64,000 nt of DNA from the NCBI RefSeq assembly GCF_900113525.1, contig NZ_FOPP01000007.1:62001-126000 (forward strand), in the 5' to 3' direction. Source of the DNA: Pedobacter insulae (GTDB lineage: Bacteria > Bacteroidota > Bacteroidia > Sphingobacteriales > Sphingobacteriaceae). Numbering within the stretch: the first letter of the stretch is position 1; every line of letters starts with the position of its first letter. The notes below the pieces were generated by a model that saw only the letters and a list, made by a program, of their open reading frames with translations, did not search any database and was not told the origin of the DNA. Below, piece after piece: positions 42,517 to 52,071 of this stretch. The translations under genes and the position numbers were made by a program.

Positions 42517-44703
42517 ATGAAGTATATGCGTTTAAACACTCCCAAATTTTGCCTAATCTTATTGTTGTTTTGCTTTGGCATGCAAGAAGTCAATGCTCAA
42601 AAAGCTTCTTGGATATGGTATCCTGGCGATTTTGATATTTACATGAGCAATGTAATGCAGAATCGTAGAACAGAACGTGGCTCATTTTTTCCCCCATTTT
42701 GGAAGATGGATAGTCACTATGTACTCGTAGATTTTCATAAGGAATTTAATTTAGCTGCCGCAGAAAAGGTAAAGCTATATGTGGAAGGAGCGTATAATGT
42801 TAAAATCGATGGACAAGCTTTATTCGGTTTTCCTAAAACCATAACGATCCCGGCGGGGAAACATAAACTTAGCCTTAAAGTTTACGGACAAGCGAATGTA
42901 CCAGCTATTTTTGTACAAGGGAAAACGGTGGTGTCAGACAATACTTGGTTAACTACATTCGAAGACAAAGAGTGGATCGACGCTAGTGGAAAAACATCAG
43001 ATAAATCCGGAACGACTTTCGTAAATGCAGGAACGTGGAACCTAACAGACCCATTAACTCCTCCATCTAAGTTCAAATTACCCGTTACCCCCATGGCAGC
43101 GGTCAAAACAGAAAAGAATGGCGCTGGTTTTGTGTCCGACTTCGGAAAAGAAACCTTTGGCTTTGTGAAACTGCATGGGTTAAGGGGAAAGGGCAAATTG
43201 ATGATCTACTACGGCGAATCAAAAGAAGAAGCCTTATCAACTGATAAATGCGAAACATTAGATGCATTGGAGATAGATCTATCAATGAAAAAGGACTCGG
43301 TGATAGGACTTTCTAAAGCTTTTAGGTATGTGAATTGTCAGCATGAAGGTAGTGTATCACTTGATTCCATATCGATGTTGTATGAATATGCTCCTGTGGC
43401 AGAAAAAGGTTCATTTAAAAGCTCTGACGTTGAGTTAAACAAAATTTATGACGTAGCTAAATATACTTTCCAACTCAATACAAGAGAGTTTTTTATTGAT
43501 GGGATTAAACGCGACCGATGGGTATGGAGTGGAGATGCTTACCAAAGTTATTTAATGAATTACTATTCATTTTTTGATGCCCCAACAGTTAAACGAACTT
43601 TATGGGCGCAGCGTGGAAAAGATCCGGTAACAGCTCACATCAATACCATTATGGATTATTCGTTCTACTGGTTTTTGGGGATATATGACTATTATAAGTT
43701 TACCGGAGACGAAAAGTTTGTAAGCGAGATTTATCCACGAATGAAAAGCCTGATGAAATATATCAATGGCAGGCAGAATAAAAATGGTCTGTTAGAATGG
43801 ATGCCAGGAGATTGGATTTTTATTGATTGGGCCGACAAATTAAGTAAAGAAGGCGAGGTGAGTTTTGAACAATTGCTATACTGCAGAAGCTTAGAGACCA
43901 TGGCATTGTGTGCAAACCTAGCGGGAGATGTAGCAGGGGCAGCAGCTTATACTAAACACGCAGCAACATTACGTACCAAAATATTTGATCTGTACTGGAA
44001 TAACGATAAACAGGCACTCGTTCACAGTCGCATCGATGGCCGACAAACCGATAATGTAACCCGATATGCAAATATGTTCGGCATATTTTTCGATTACTTT
44101 ACACCAGCGCAAAAACTAGCGGTTAAACAGCATGTTCTGCTCAATGATAATATAAATAAGATAACCACGCCCTACATGCGTTTTTATGAGCTCGAAGCGC
44201 TATGTGCAATGGGAGAGCAGGCTTATGTGTTAAAGGAAATGAAAAGTTATTGGGGTGGTATGTTAAATTTAGGCGCTACTTCCTTTTGGGAAGAATACAA
44301 TCCTGCTAAAAAGGATACCGCGCATTTAGCAATGTATGGCCGCCCATTTGGAAAAAGTCTATGCCACGCTTGGGGAGCTAGTCCGATTTATTTATTAGGA
44401 AAATACTATTTAGGTGTGAAACCATTAACGGCTGGTTATCAAACTTATATAATTGAACCGAGCTTAGGTGGTCTATCATGGATGGAAGGCAAAGTACCTA
44501 CTCCAGAAGGAGATATTGAAGTGTACTGTAGTAACAAAGAAATTAAAATAAGCGCTGCGGTTGGCGAAGGTAAGTTGAGATTTAAAAGCAGCTCGAAACC
44601 TGTGGTTAAAAATGCAACGGTTACAGAAATTTCAAAAGGATTATACGAAATTGTGGTTAAAAAAGGAGTAGATTATTCTGTAAAATACGCTGCTGTGAAA
44701 TAA
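42517..44703 (+). CDS. GH78-type alpha-L-rhamnosidase with variant catalytic-acid motif
   Basis: An exported enzyme of 728 residues (signal peptide ending VNAQ) using the ATG at 42517; the frame opens at 42484 inside the symporter gene. It begins with ASWIWYPGDF, a bacterial rhamnosidase N-terminal sandwich, followed by an (alpha/alpha)6 barrel (about 300-650) and a C-terminal beta-domain. At the general-acid position, where the other two GH78 genes have CPQR(N)E, it reads IDGIKRDRWVW with Asp333. The base is retained (SFWEEYNP, Glu592). This is either a distinct GH78 subgroup or a related six-hairpin family. It is the last gene of the long plus-strand run and converges on the IclR gene, 6 bp away. 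Confidence 0.8.
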   Translation: MKYMRLNTPKFCLILLLFCFGMQEVNAQKASWIWYPGDFDIYMSNVMQNRRTERGSFFPPFWKMDSHYVLVDFHKEFNLAAAEKVKLYVEGAYNVKIDGQALFGFPKTITIPAGKHKLSLKVYGQANVPAIFVQGKTVVSDNTWLTTFEDKEWIDASGKTSDKSGTTFVNAGTWNLTDPLTPPSKFKLPVTPMAAVKTEKNGAGFVSDFGKETFGFVKLHGLRGKGKLMIYYGESKEEALSTDKCETLDALEIDLSMKKDSVIGLSKAFRYVNCQHEGSVSLDSISMLYEYAPVAEKGSFKSSDVELNKIYDVAKYTFQLNTREFFIDGIKRDRWVWSGDAYQSYLMNYYSFFDAPTVKRTLWAQRGKDPVTAHINTIMDYSFYWFLGIYDYYKFTGDEKFVSEIYPRMKSLMKYINGRQNKNGLLEWMPGDWIFIDWADKLSKEGEVSFEQLLYCRSLETMALCANLAGDVAGAAAYTKHAATLRTKIFDLYWNNDKQALVHSRIDGRQTDNVTRYANMFGIFFDYFTPAQKLAVKQHVLLNDNINKITTPYMRFYELEALCAMGEQAYVLKEMKSYWGGMLNLGATSFWEEYNPAKKDTAHLAMYGRPFGKSLCHAWGASPIYLLGKYYLGVKPLTAGYQTYIIEPSLGGLSWMEGKVPTPEGDIEVYCSNKEIKISAAVGEGKLRFKSSSKPVVKNATVTEISKGLYEIVVKKGVDYSVKYAAVK

Positions 44704-44709
44704 TTAAAC

Positions 44710-45498
44710 TTATAGATTAATGCCGATCCGGTCTTCGATTTTCTTCACGCACTTGTAAGCCGCAGCTAGAATTTCGTCTGTCTTAATATTTTTACTGCTA
44801 TCTAGCGTACTTAACATAGAAATAGTTAAACACGCAATGATTCCATCTTTATTTTGCTTTCCAATTGGAACCGATATATCTGAAACACCTTCGGCAAGGT
44901 CACTAGGCTTAAAATATGCTCCCGTGTCTTTAATGTTTTCGAGGGAGATTAAAAACTCATTACGTTTTTCCTTAGGATATTTTTTAAAGATGTCGTTGTT
45001 TCTTAACGTATTAATCTTTTCTTTTTCTGGTAAATAGGCTAAGATAACTTTGCCTGAAGCAGTAAGGGGTAAAGGAAAAAGATTTCCTTCTTCAATGGAA
45101 AGGGCAATGGGACCTGGACTTTTTGCATGTATAATTACCATCACCTGGTTCATGTATAAAATGCTCAAATGGCAAGATTGGCGAACATTATTAGCTAACT
45201 CTTCTAAGGGAAATTGCGCCGCTTTACGGAGTTCGTCGACCGGCGAGTGACGATGAGAAAGATGGAATAATTTTAACGATAACCTATACTTTCCCGAAAC
45301 TTCATCCCTTAGAATGTAGCCACGACTTTCTAAGCTCATTAGCATTCTATATATTTCGTTTGGCGTTCTGCCAATTCCAGTAGCAATATCAGATTGTGAG
45401 AGTGGAATTGATTGCGCTGAAAGGTATTCCAATACATCAAGTCCTTTGTCCAATGCTGGTGCCTGATATTTTGATTCTTTTTCGTTCATCGTGCTCAT
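44710..45498 (-). CDS. IclR-family transcriptional regulator
   Basis: A 262-residue regulator with an N-terminal winged HTH (about 15-75: ALDKGLDVLEYLSAQSIPLSQSDIATGIG, then NEIYRMLMSLESRGYI) and a C-terminal GAF-like effector domain (about 85-255, LPLTASGKVILAYLPEKE and AEGVSDISVPIG). IclR regulators usually sense small acids or sugar-acid catabolites, which fits pectin breakdown. It is transcribed away from the 45734-64000 operon, whose promoter region it shares, so it is the best candidate regulator for that operon; this is inferred from position. Confidence 0.93.
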   Translation of the reverse strand: MSTMNEKESKYQAPALDKGLDVLEYLSAQSIPLSQSDIATGIGRTPNEIYRMLMSLESRGYILRDEVSGKYRLSLKLFHLSHRHSPVDELRKAAQFPLEELANNVRQSCHLSILYMNQVMVIIHAKSPGPIALSIEEGNLFPLPLTASGKVILAYLPEKEKINTLRNNDIFKKYPKEKRNEFLISLENIKDTGAYFKPSDLAEGVSDISVPIGKQNKDGIIACLTISMLSTLDSSKNIKTDEILAAAYKCVKKIEDRIGINL

Positions 45499-45520
45499 TT
45501 GGGAAAGCGTTTAATAAATT

Positions 45521-45528
45521 CAAACATA
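45521..45528 (-). promoter_or_regulatory. Candidate promoter -7 element for the IclR gene
   Basis: On the minus strand this reads TATGTTTG, matching TAnnTTTG, 22 bp before the IclR start codon. It would leave a leader of only about 15 nt. Confidence 0.4.
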
Positions 45529-45625
45529 CAAAATGCTTTTTAACATCTATTGGGCAATTGTACTTTTATTTGAGCAAAATACTAATTTTTTAGCTAAATG
45601 TATGTTCATATTTAAAAAAAACATT

Positions 45626-45633
45626 TATATTTG
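45626..45633 (+). promoter_or_regulatory. Candidate promoter -7 element for the GH78/GH2/CoA-transferase operon
   Basis: TATATTTG is an exact TAnnTTTG word facing the operon that begins at 45734, about 100 bp upstream of its first codon. It lies between the two divergent genes where an IclR operator would be expected. No clear -33 TTG is placed at the usual spacing. Confidence 0.4.
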
Positions 45634-45733
45634 AATATGTAGTAGGCGCTGTTTAACCATTTATAAACCAAATTTTGTTAACAAATTTCACCAATAGAAA
45701 TACTAGCATAAATTACGCAAATTTAATTTCTTA

Positions 45734-48700
45734 ATGAATAAATTGATTGTTTTTTCTTTGCTGTGCTTTTTAACTAGGTCTGTTTATGCTCAAGAGTTAA
45801 AGGTGGTCGACTTAACCTGTCAATATCAGGTAAATCCAACGGGCTTGGAAGTCCAAAACCCAGCCTTGAGTTGGAAGCTGCAGTCGACCCAAAATAATGT
45901 AGTACAAATTGCTTATCAAGTTTTAGTGGCCGAGAGTTTGAGCGATCTTAATAAAAATCTAGGAACCATATGGAACTCCAAAAAGGTAAGTACCGATCAG
46001 TCTATTCAAGTTAAATTTCAGGGTAAGAGATTAAGTTCAGGAAAAACCTATTTCTGGAAAGTTAAAGTTTGGGACAATAAAAATAATGCAGCCTGGAGTA
46101 CTGCTTCAAAATGGCAAATGGGGCTCCTAACACCTGAGGACTGGAAAGGTGCAGATTGGATTGCCTATGAAAAATTAGCAGATTCTAATGTAAATGTTTT
46201 GCCAACAGATGGTAAAAAGGATAAATATACTGGAAGCAATGTTTTACCTCTTTTTAGGAAGGAATTTAAAGTAACTAAGACGATAAAGAGCGCAACTTTG
46301 TTCATCGCTGGTTTGGGGCACTTTGAAGCAAGCCTAAATGGCCAAAAAATCGGTGATCATTTTTTAGATGCAGGGTGGACAAAATACGATAAGCAGGCCT
46401 TGTACCTCACATTTGATGTAACCAAGCAGCTCATAAAAGGAGATAACGCTTTAGGTGTTATGCTTGGGAATGGCTTTTATTATGTTCCACCCGTAAAAAA
46501 TAGGTATCGAAAATTGAAGGTCGCCTATGGCTACCCCAAAATGATCTGTAAGCTTAATATTGAATATAGTGACGGTACCACCGCCGTTATAAATAGTAAC
46601 GAAACTTGGAAAACGGCACCATCTCCCATTATTTTCTCGAGTATTTATGGGGGAGAAGATTACGATGCAACTTTGGAGCAAAAGGGTTGGGATCGCATCG
46701 GCTTTAATTCGCAAGATTGGAAAACGCCTTTAAGCGTAAGCGGCCCTAAACTCAACGCTCAAAAAGAAGAAGCAGTTAAAGTTTTTGAAAATTTTGTTGC
46801 ACGTACTATTCAGCCCGTGGCAAATAATGAATGGGTATATGACTTAGGTCAGAACGCCTCTGGAATTATCGAACTGAAAGTAAAGGGAAAAAGAGGAGAT
46901 ACGGTACGCATTAGGCCAGCCGAACTGCTAAAGGCTGATGGAACCGTAAATCAGAGTCCCGCTGGTAGCCCATTTTATTTTACCTACATTTTAAAAGGAG
47001 ACGGTATTGAAACATGGAGACCCCGATTTACCTATTATGGGTTTCGTTATCTCCAGGTTAAAGGAGCATTGCCTGAAAGTAAAATAGAGTCAAATGCCTT
47101 AACTCCCAAGCCAATTATTTTGTCATTAAAAGGCCTGCACATAAGAAATGCAGCGAAACATGTAGGTAATTTTTCTAATTCAAACGAGTTATTCAATAAA
47201 ACTTTTAATTTAATAGATTGGGCCATCAAAAGTAATATGGTGAGTGTGTTTACAGATTGCCCACAAAGAGAAAAGTTAGGCTGGTTAGAGCAGCTTCATT
47301 TAATGGGGAATTCTGTCCGTTATAACTACGATGCTGCCCCAATCTTTAGAAAAGCGCTGGAAGACATGAAGCATTCACAAACTGCTGAAGGTTTAATTCC
47401 AGAAATTGCACCTGAGTATGTTAAATTTGAATGGGGTGGCGACATGTTCAGAGACTCGCCAGAATGGGGGAGTAGTGGGATCATTATGCCTTGGTATTTG
47501 TACCAGTGGTATGGCGATAAACAGGTGTTAATAAACTATTATCCCATGATGCAGCGGTATATTGCTTATTTGGGCACAAAGGCAAAAAATCATATTTTAT
47601 TGCAAGGCCTGGGGGACTGGTATGACCTGGGCCCCAATCCGCCAGGAGTTTCTCAATTAACCCCAATGGGCGTTACGGGAACGGCAATTTATTATTATGA
47701 TTTGATGATTTTGCAGCAGATTGCCAGTATATTGGATAAGAAAGAAGAGGCAAAGTCCTATCAATCTTTAGCACAACAAGTTCGAAAATCTTTTAACCAA
47801 ACGTTTTTTAATCTAGAAACTAAACAATATGCCTCTGGTAGTCAGACTGCCAATGCGATGGCTGTTTATATGGAACTAGTAGAACAAAAGGATAAAAGTG
47901 CCGTAGTAGAAAATATAATTAAAGATATTAAGAGCAGGAACAATGGATTAACCGCAGGAGATATTGGTTATCGATATCTGCTAAGAGTATTAGAAAAAGA
48001 AAATCATTCCGACGTAATTTTTGAGATGAATAGTCGGTCTGATGTGCCTGGATATGGAATGCAACTTGCAAAAGGAGCAACCGCTTTAACCGAATCTTGG
48101 GCAGGATTAACAACAGTTTCCAACAATCATTTTATGCTGGGCCATTTAATGGAATGGTTTTATAGCGGGGTTGGCGGGATCAGGCAAGCAGAAAATAGTT
48201 TGGCTTTCAAAGAAATTATCATCCATCCCGAAATAGTGGGAGATTTAACTTGGGCAAAAGCAAGTTACAATTGTCCGTACGGGCCAATTGCCACACATTG
48301 GGTAAAAACACCATCAGGCCTTGAGTTTAGTGTAACTATTCCAGCTAACACAACGGCTACGGTTTATCTCCCGGCGTCAGCAAATCAGGAGGTGTCAAAT
48401 CTTGGTAGTTCGAGCTTTGAAGTTTTAGGCTTTGAAAACGGAAGAATGAGGATTGCTATTGGTTCGGGTACGTATAAATTTAAGGTTAAAGCTCAGCAAA
48501 AATCCAATACTGTTGGTCAAGATGTGATGAATAAGATCTATCAGGAGGTTAAAACGCCTTATAAATATGGACTGGTGATGGTTCCTAAGGATACTTTACA
48601 TAAAATGGACTGCCCCAACATATTCCGTAAAGGAAAGTATTGGTATATGACCTATTTAATTTTTGGAGGGCGAGGCTACGAAACCTGGCTGGCAAAAAGC

Positions 48701-49546
48701 AAGGATTTATTAAACTGGGATAATTTAGGCCGAATTATGTCTTTTTCCGATACAACAGCATGGGATCAAAATCAAAAAGCAGGCTATAATGCACTTACAA
48801 ACCCCAAATGGGGAGGTAATTATAAACTGGCCAAGTTTAAGGGTAAATACTGGATGTCTTATTTTGGCGGTAAAGAAAAGGGTTACGAAGTTGAGCCTTT
48901 ATCGATCGGAATGGCTTATGTAGACCAACATCCCTCCATTGTTCAAGAATGGAAAAGATTGCCCAAACCGGTATTAACTTCTGCTGATAAGGATGTGAGA
49001 TGGTGGGAAAATCGAAATAAGTTGTTTAAAAGCACAATCATAGCCGATAAAGAGAGGCTCACGGGACATCCTTTTGTAATGTACTATAATGCGGTAGGCG
49101 ATTCATTGCCAAACAATAAGAAAACCCGTTGGTATGAACGTATAGGAATGGCCGTATCTGATGACATGGTAAACTGGCAAAGATTTTTAAACGACCCGGT
49201 AGTTCACCACCCAGTTGGAATTACGGGAGATGCGGTACTTCAAAAGATTGATAACACTTGGGTAATGTTTTATTTTGGGGCTTTTTGGCAAGATCGTAAA
49301 GGTGCTTTCAATCGATTCGCTGCCTCAAATGATCTGGTAAACTGGACAGATTGGACCGGAGAGAATTTAATTGAATCATCGGAGCCTTACGACGAACTAT
49401 ATGCACATAAATCTTTCGTATTAAAGCACAAAGGAATAGTCTATCATTTCTATTGTGCGGTGAATAAAAACGATGAGCGTGGAATAGCCGTGGCAACGTC
49501 TAAAGAGCTGGGGAAAAGTAAAATAAGTTTTGTAGGAAAAAAATAG
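45734..49546 (+). CDS. Fusion of GH78 alpha-L-rhamnosidase and GH43-like beta-propeller
   Basis: A 1270-residue exported protein (signal peptide ending VYAQ). Residues about 20-915 form a complete GH78 rhamnosidase: Ig-like start (QYQVNPTGLEVQNPALSWKL), beta-sandwiches, an (alpha/alpha)6 barrel with acid Glu513 (DCPQREKLGW) and base Glu787 (TALTESWAG), and a C-terminal beta-domain. After a linker near 920-930 comes a second catalytic-type domain (about 935-1270), a five-bladed propeller like GH43/GH32-clan enzymes. It shows MDCPNIFRKGKYWYMTY, GMAVSDDMVNWQRF and ASNDLVNWTDW blade motifs. The pair could remove rhamnose and then the next sugar of one side chain. The frame is intact and the operon starts here. 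Confidence 0.85.
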   Translation: MNKLIVFSLLCFLTRSVYAQELKVVDLTCQYQVNPTGLEVQNPALSWKLQSTQNNVVQIAYQVLVAESLSDLNKNLGTIWNSKKVSTDQSIQVKFQGKRLSSGKTYFWKVKVWDNKNNAAWSTASKWQMGLLTPEDWKGADWIAYEKLADSNVNVLPTDGKKDKYTGSNVLPLFRKEFKVTKTIKSATLFIAGLGHFEASLNGQKIGDHFLDAGWTKYDKQALYLTFDVTKQLIKGDNALGVMLGNGFYYVPPVKNRYRKLKVAYGYPKMICKLNIEYSDGTTAVINSNETWKTAPSPIIFSSIYGGEDYDATLEQKGWDRIGFNSQDWKTPLSVSGPKLNAQKEEAVKVFENFVARTIQPVANNEWVYDLGQNASGIIELKVKGKRGDTVRIRPAELLKADGTVNQSPAGSPFYFTYILKGDGIETWRPRFTYYGFRYLQVKGALPESKIESNALTPKPIILSLKGLHIRNAAKHVGNFSNSNELFNKTFNLIDWAIKSNMVSVFTDCPQREKLGWLEQLHLMGNSVRYNYDAAPIFRKALEDMKHSQTAEGLIPEIAPEYVKFEWGGDMFRDSPEWGSSGIIMPWYLYQWYGDKQVLINYYPMMQRYIAYLGTKAKNHILLQGLGDWYDLGPNPPGVSQLTPMGVTGTAIYYYDLMILQQIASILDKKEEAKSYQSLAQQVRKSFNQTFFNLETKQYASGSQTANAMAVYMELVEQKDKSAVVENIIKDIKSRNNGLTAGDIGYRYLLRVLEKENHSDVIFEMNSRSDVPGYGMQLAKGATALTESWAGLTTVSNNHFMLGHLMEWFYSGVGGIRQAENSLAFKEIIIHPEIVGDLTWAKASYNCPYGPIATHWVKTPSGLEFSVTIPANTTATVYLPASANQEVSNLGSSSFEVLGFENGRMRIAIGSGTYKFKVKAQQKSNTVGQDVMNKIYQEVKTPYKYGLVMVPKDTLHKMDCPNIFRKGKYWYMTYLIFGGRGYETWLAKSKDLLNWDNLGRIMSFSDTTAWDQNQKAGYNALTNPKWGGNYKLAKFKGKYWMSYFGGKEKGYEVEPLSIGMAYVDQHPSIVQEWKRLPKPVLTSADKDVRWWENRNKLFKSTIIADKERLTGHPFVMYYNAVGDSLPNNKKTRWYERIGMAVSDDMVNWQRFLNDPVVHHPVGITGDAVLQKIDNTWVMFYFGAFWQDRKGAFNRFAASNDLVNWTDWTGENLIESSEPYDELYAHKSFVLKHKGIVYHFYCAVNKNDERGIAVATSKELGKSKISFVGKK

Positions 49547-49550
49547 AAGG

Positions 49551-52049
49551 ATGCTAAAAATTGATATTAAATATGGAGTGCTAATCGTTTTCCTCGTTTG
49601 CTTTACAGCAATGGGTTATTGCGAAGAGTTGCGAAGCATGAAGCAAACCAATCTTAAAACGACAGAAACCAATCCCTCACCCCGTACAAGACTCAATTTC
49701 AATAAAGATTGGAAGTTCTTTTTAGGCGATGCCGCTAATGCAAATGCAATAGTTTTTGATGATACAAAATGGCGGAGATTAAACCTGCCTCATGATTGGA
49801 GCATAGAAGGCAAGTTTGATGAAAAAAACCCGGCAAAGCCAGAAGGAGGAGGACTGCCTACAGGGATCGGATGGTACAGAAAAGAGTTTATTGCGCCAGT
49901 TAATTTTAAAGATAGAATGATTACTATTGAGTTCGATGGGGTTTATAAGAACAGTGAAGTTTGGCTAAATGGGCACTTGCTAGGGAAACGACCCTTCGGT
50001 TATATTTCATTCTCTTACGAGCTAAATCAGTATTTACGCCCTGGTAAAAACATTATTTCGGTTAAAGTTGATAATTCAGCTCAGCCCGACTCGCGCTGGT
50101 ACACAGGATCTGGTATTTACCGTAATGTTTGGCTTAAATCTACCGCTAAATTGGCCATTGAGCAATGGGGGGTAAAAATAGTAGCGACCGCCTCGAAAGA
50201 TCAAAATATAGCATCGGTAAAAGTGAATACAACTATTATTAATAAATCATCGGGCACTCAACCGTTCATTTTAGTTAATTCAATTTACGATTCCCATGGA
50301 AAATTAATTCTTCACGGTCGACCGTTTATCATTAACTCAAACCACCCTAGTGTTAATTCAGAAAGCACTTTAAACTTTAAAAACCCAGATCTGTGGTCCA
50401 TTGAAAGTCCTACACAATATAAGTTGGTTTCAAAAGTCTTTCAAAATAATAAGCTAATCGACCAACAGGAAACACTTTTTGGCATTCGCTACTTCAACTT
50501 TGATGCTAAGACCGGATTTTCATTGAATGGCAAGTCGCTCAAAATAAAAGGCGTTTGCCTACACCATGATTTAGGTGCATTGGGTGCAGCAGTAAATAGC
50601 AGGGCCATGGAACGTCAACTCGAAATCCTAAAGGAAATGGGTTGCAACGCCATTCGAACAGCCCATAATCCACCAGCACCTGAGTTCTTAGACCTCTGTG
50701 ATAAAATGGGGTTTCTGGTGATGGATGAATCTTTCGATGTCTGGAAAAAGAAAAAAGTATCACATGATTACCATGTGAATTTCCCCGAATGGCATAGAAG
50801 AGACTTAGCAGATATGGTTAAACGTGACTTTAACCACCCCTCGATCATTTTATGGAGCATCGGAAACGAAATTCGGGAACAGTTTGATAGCACGGGCATT
50901 GCGCTTACCAAAGAACTGGTGAAAATTGTTAAAGATATAGATCAGTCTAGGCCTGTATTGGCAGCCCTGACTGAAACCAACGCAGCCAAAAATTTCATTT
51001 ATCAAGCAGGTGCGCTAGATATATATGGCTTAAATTACAACCACAAGCTATATAAGGATTTTCCACTAAACTATCCGAACGAGAAATTCATAGGAACGGA
51101 AACAACCTCCGCATTAGCAACGAGAGGTTATTACGATACAGCAGATAGTATTCGCCGCTGGCCGAAAGATGGAAAAACTAAATTTAAGGAAGGAAATGCC
51201 TCTTGGGCAGCATCCTCCTATGATAATGTGTCGGCATATTGGGGTTCTACACATGAAGAAACCTTAAAGGAAGCGAAGAAATATGACCATGTTTCAGGTA
51301 TTTTTGTGTGGACAGGCTTCGATTATCTCGGAGAGCCTTTGCCCTATGCCTGGCCAGCCAGAAGTTCTTATTTTGGAATTATTGATTTAGCAGGGTTCCC
51401 TAAAGACTCGTATTATCTGTACCAAAGCGAGTGGACTAATAAACCGGTATTACACCTTTTGCCGCATTGGAACTGGCCTGTGAATGGATTATTTACAGGA
51501 AGGCAGGAGAAGGTTATCGATGTTTGGGCCTACTATAACAATGCGGATGAGGTAGAATTGTATTTAAACGGTAAATCCTTAGGTAAACGAAGCAAACAAG
51601 GTGATGATTTGCATGTGCTGTGGCAAGTGAATTATGAACCTGGGACACTCAAAGCGATATCCCGCAAAAATGGTAAAGAGGTTTTAGTTAAAGAAGTGAA
51701 AACAGCCGGCAAGCCTGCTAAAATTCAACTGGTCGCCGACCGAAAAAATATCAAGGCCAATGGAACAGATTTGTCTTTTGTGACGGTTAAAATAACTGAT
51801 GAAGCGGATAATATCGTCCCTTATGCGGATAATCTGGTTCAATTTAAAATTGAAGGGGAGGGCTTTATAGCGGGGGTCGACAATGGTTTTCAGGCCAGCT
51901 TAGAACCGTTCAAAGCGAATCACAGAAAAGCATACCATGGTTTGGCTTTAGCTATTATACAGGCAAAAGAAAAAGCGGGCATAATTAAGTTAACAGCAAC
52001 TGCTGATGGCTTAAAAGAAAGTGAAATAATTATCAAGGTTGAAAAGTGA
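49551..52049 (+). CDS. GH2-family beta-glycosidase with DUF4982 domain
   Basis: An 832-residue exported GH2 enzyme. It has a sugar-binding domain (about 45-195, WRRLNLPHDWSIEG), an Ig-like domain (200-310), a TIM barrel with acid/base Glu440 (SIGNEIRE) and nucleophile Glu517 (IGTETTS), then DUF4982 (about 640-710, NADEVELYLNGKSLGKR) and a bacterial Ig-like C-terminus. It is likely a beta-galactosidase or beta-glucuronidase. The signal peptide (residues 1-21) is directly followed by residues 22-37 encoded by a degenerate REP-like repeat. It starts 4 bp after the GH78 fusion, and the next reading frame begins at or just beyond its 3' end. Confidence 0.88.
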   Translation: MLKIDIKYGVLIVFLVCFTAMGYCEELRSMKQTNLKTTETNPSPRTRLNFNKDWKFFLGDAANANAIVFDDTKWRRLNLPHDWSIEGKFDEKNPAKPEGGGLPTGIGWYRKEFIAPVNFKDRMITIEFDGVYKNSEVWLNGHLLGKRPFGYISFSYELNQYLRPGKNIISVKVDNSAQPDSRWYTGSGIYRNVWLKSTAKLAIEQWGVKIVATASKDQNIASVKVNTTIINKSSGTQPFILVNSIYDSHGKLILHGRPFIINSNHPSVNSESTLNFKNPDLWSIESPTQYKLVSKVFQNNKLIDQQETLFGIRYFNFDAKTGFSLNGKSLKIKGVCLHHDLGALGAAVNSRAMERQLEILKEMGCNAIRTAHNPPAPEFLDLCDKMGFLVMDESFDVWKKKKVSHDYHVNFPEWHRRDLADMVKRDFNHPSIILWSIGNEIREQFDSTGIALTKELVKIVKDIDQSRPVLAALTETNAAKNFIYQAGALDIYGLNYNHKLYKDFPLNYPNEKFIGTETTSALATRGYYDTADSIRRWPKDGKTKFKEGNASWAASSYDNVSAYWGSTHEETLKEAKKYDHVSGIFVWTGFDYLGEPLPYAWPARSSYFGIIDLAGFPKDSYYLYQSEWTNKPVLHLLPHWNWPVNGLFTGRQEKVIDVWAYYNNADEVELYLNGKSLGKRSKQGDDLHVLWQVNYEPGTLKAISRKNGKEVLVKEVKTAGKPAKIQLVADRKNIKANGTDLSFVTVKITDEADNIVPYADNLVQFKIEGEGFIAGVDNGFQASLEPFKANHRKAYHGLALAIIQAKEKAGIIKLTATADGLKESEIIIKVEK
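49616..49660 (+). repeat. Degenerate REP-like half-palindrome inside GH2 coding sequence
   Basis: A 42-bp stretch differs from the repeat at 34993-35038 at about five positions and shares its special GAAGAGTTGCGAAGC arrangement. It encodes residues 22-37 of the GH2 enzyme, right after the predicted signal peptide, where an inserted peptide would be tolerated. Confidence 0.75.
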
Positions 52050-52071
52050 ACAAGTTTTAATAATAGAGAAA

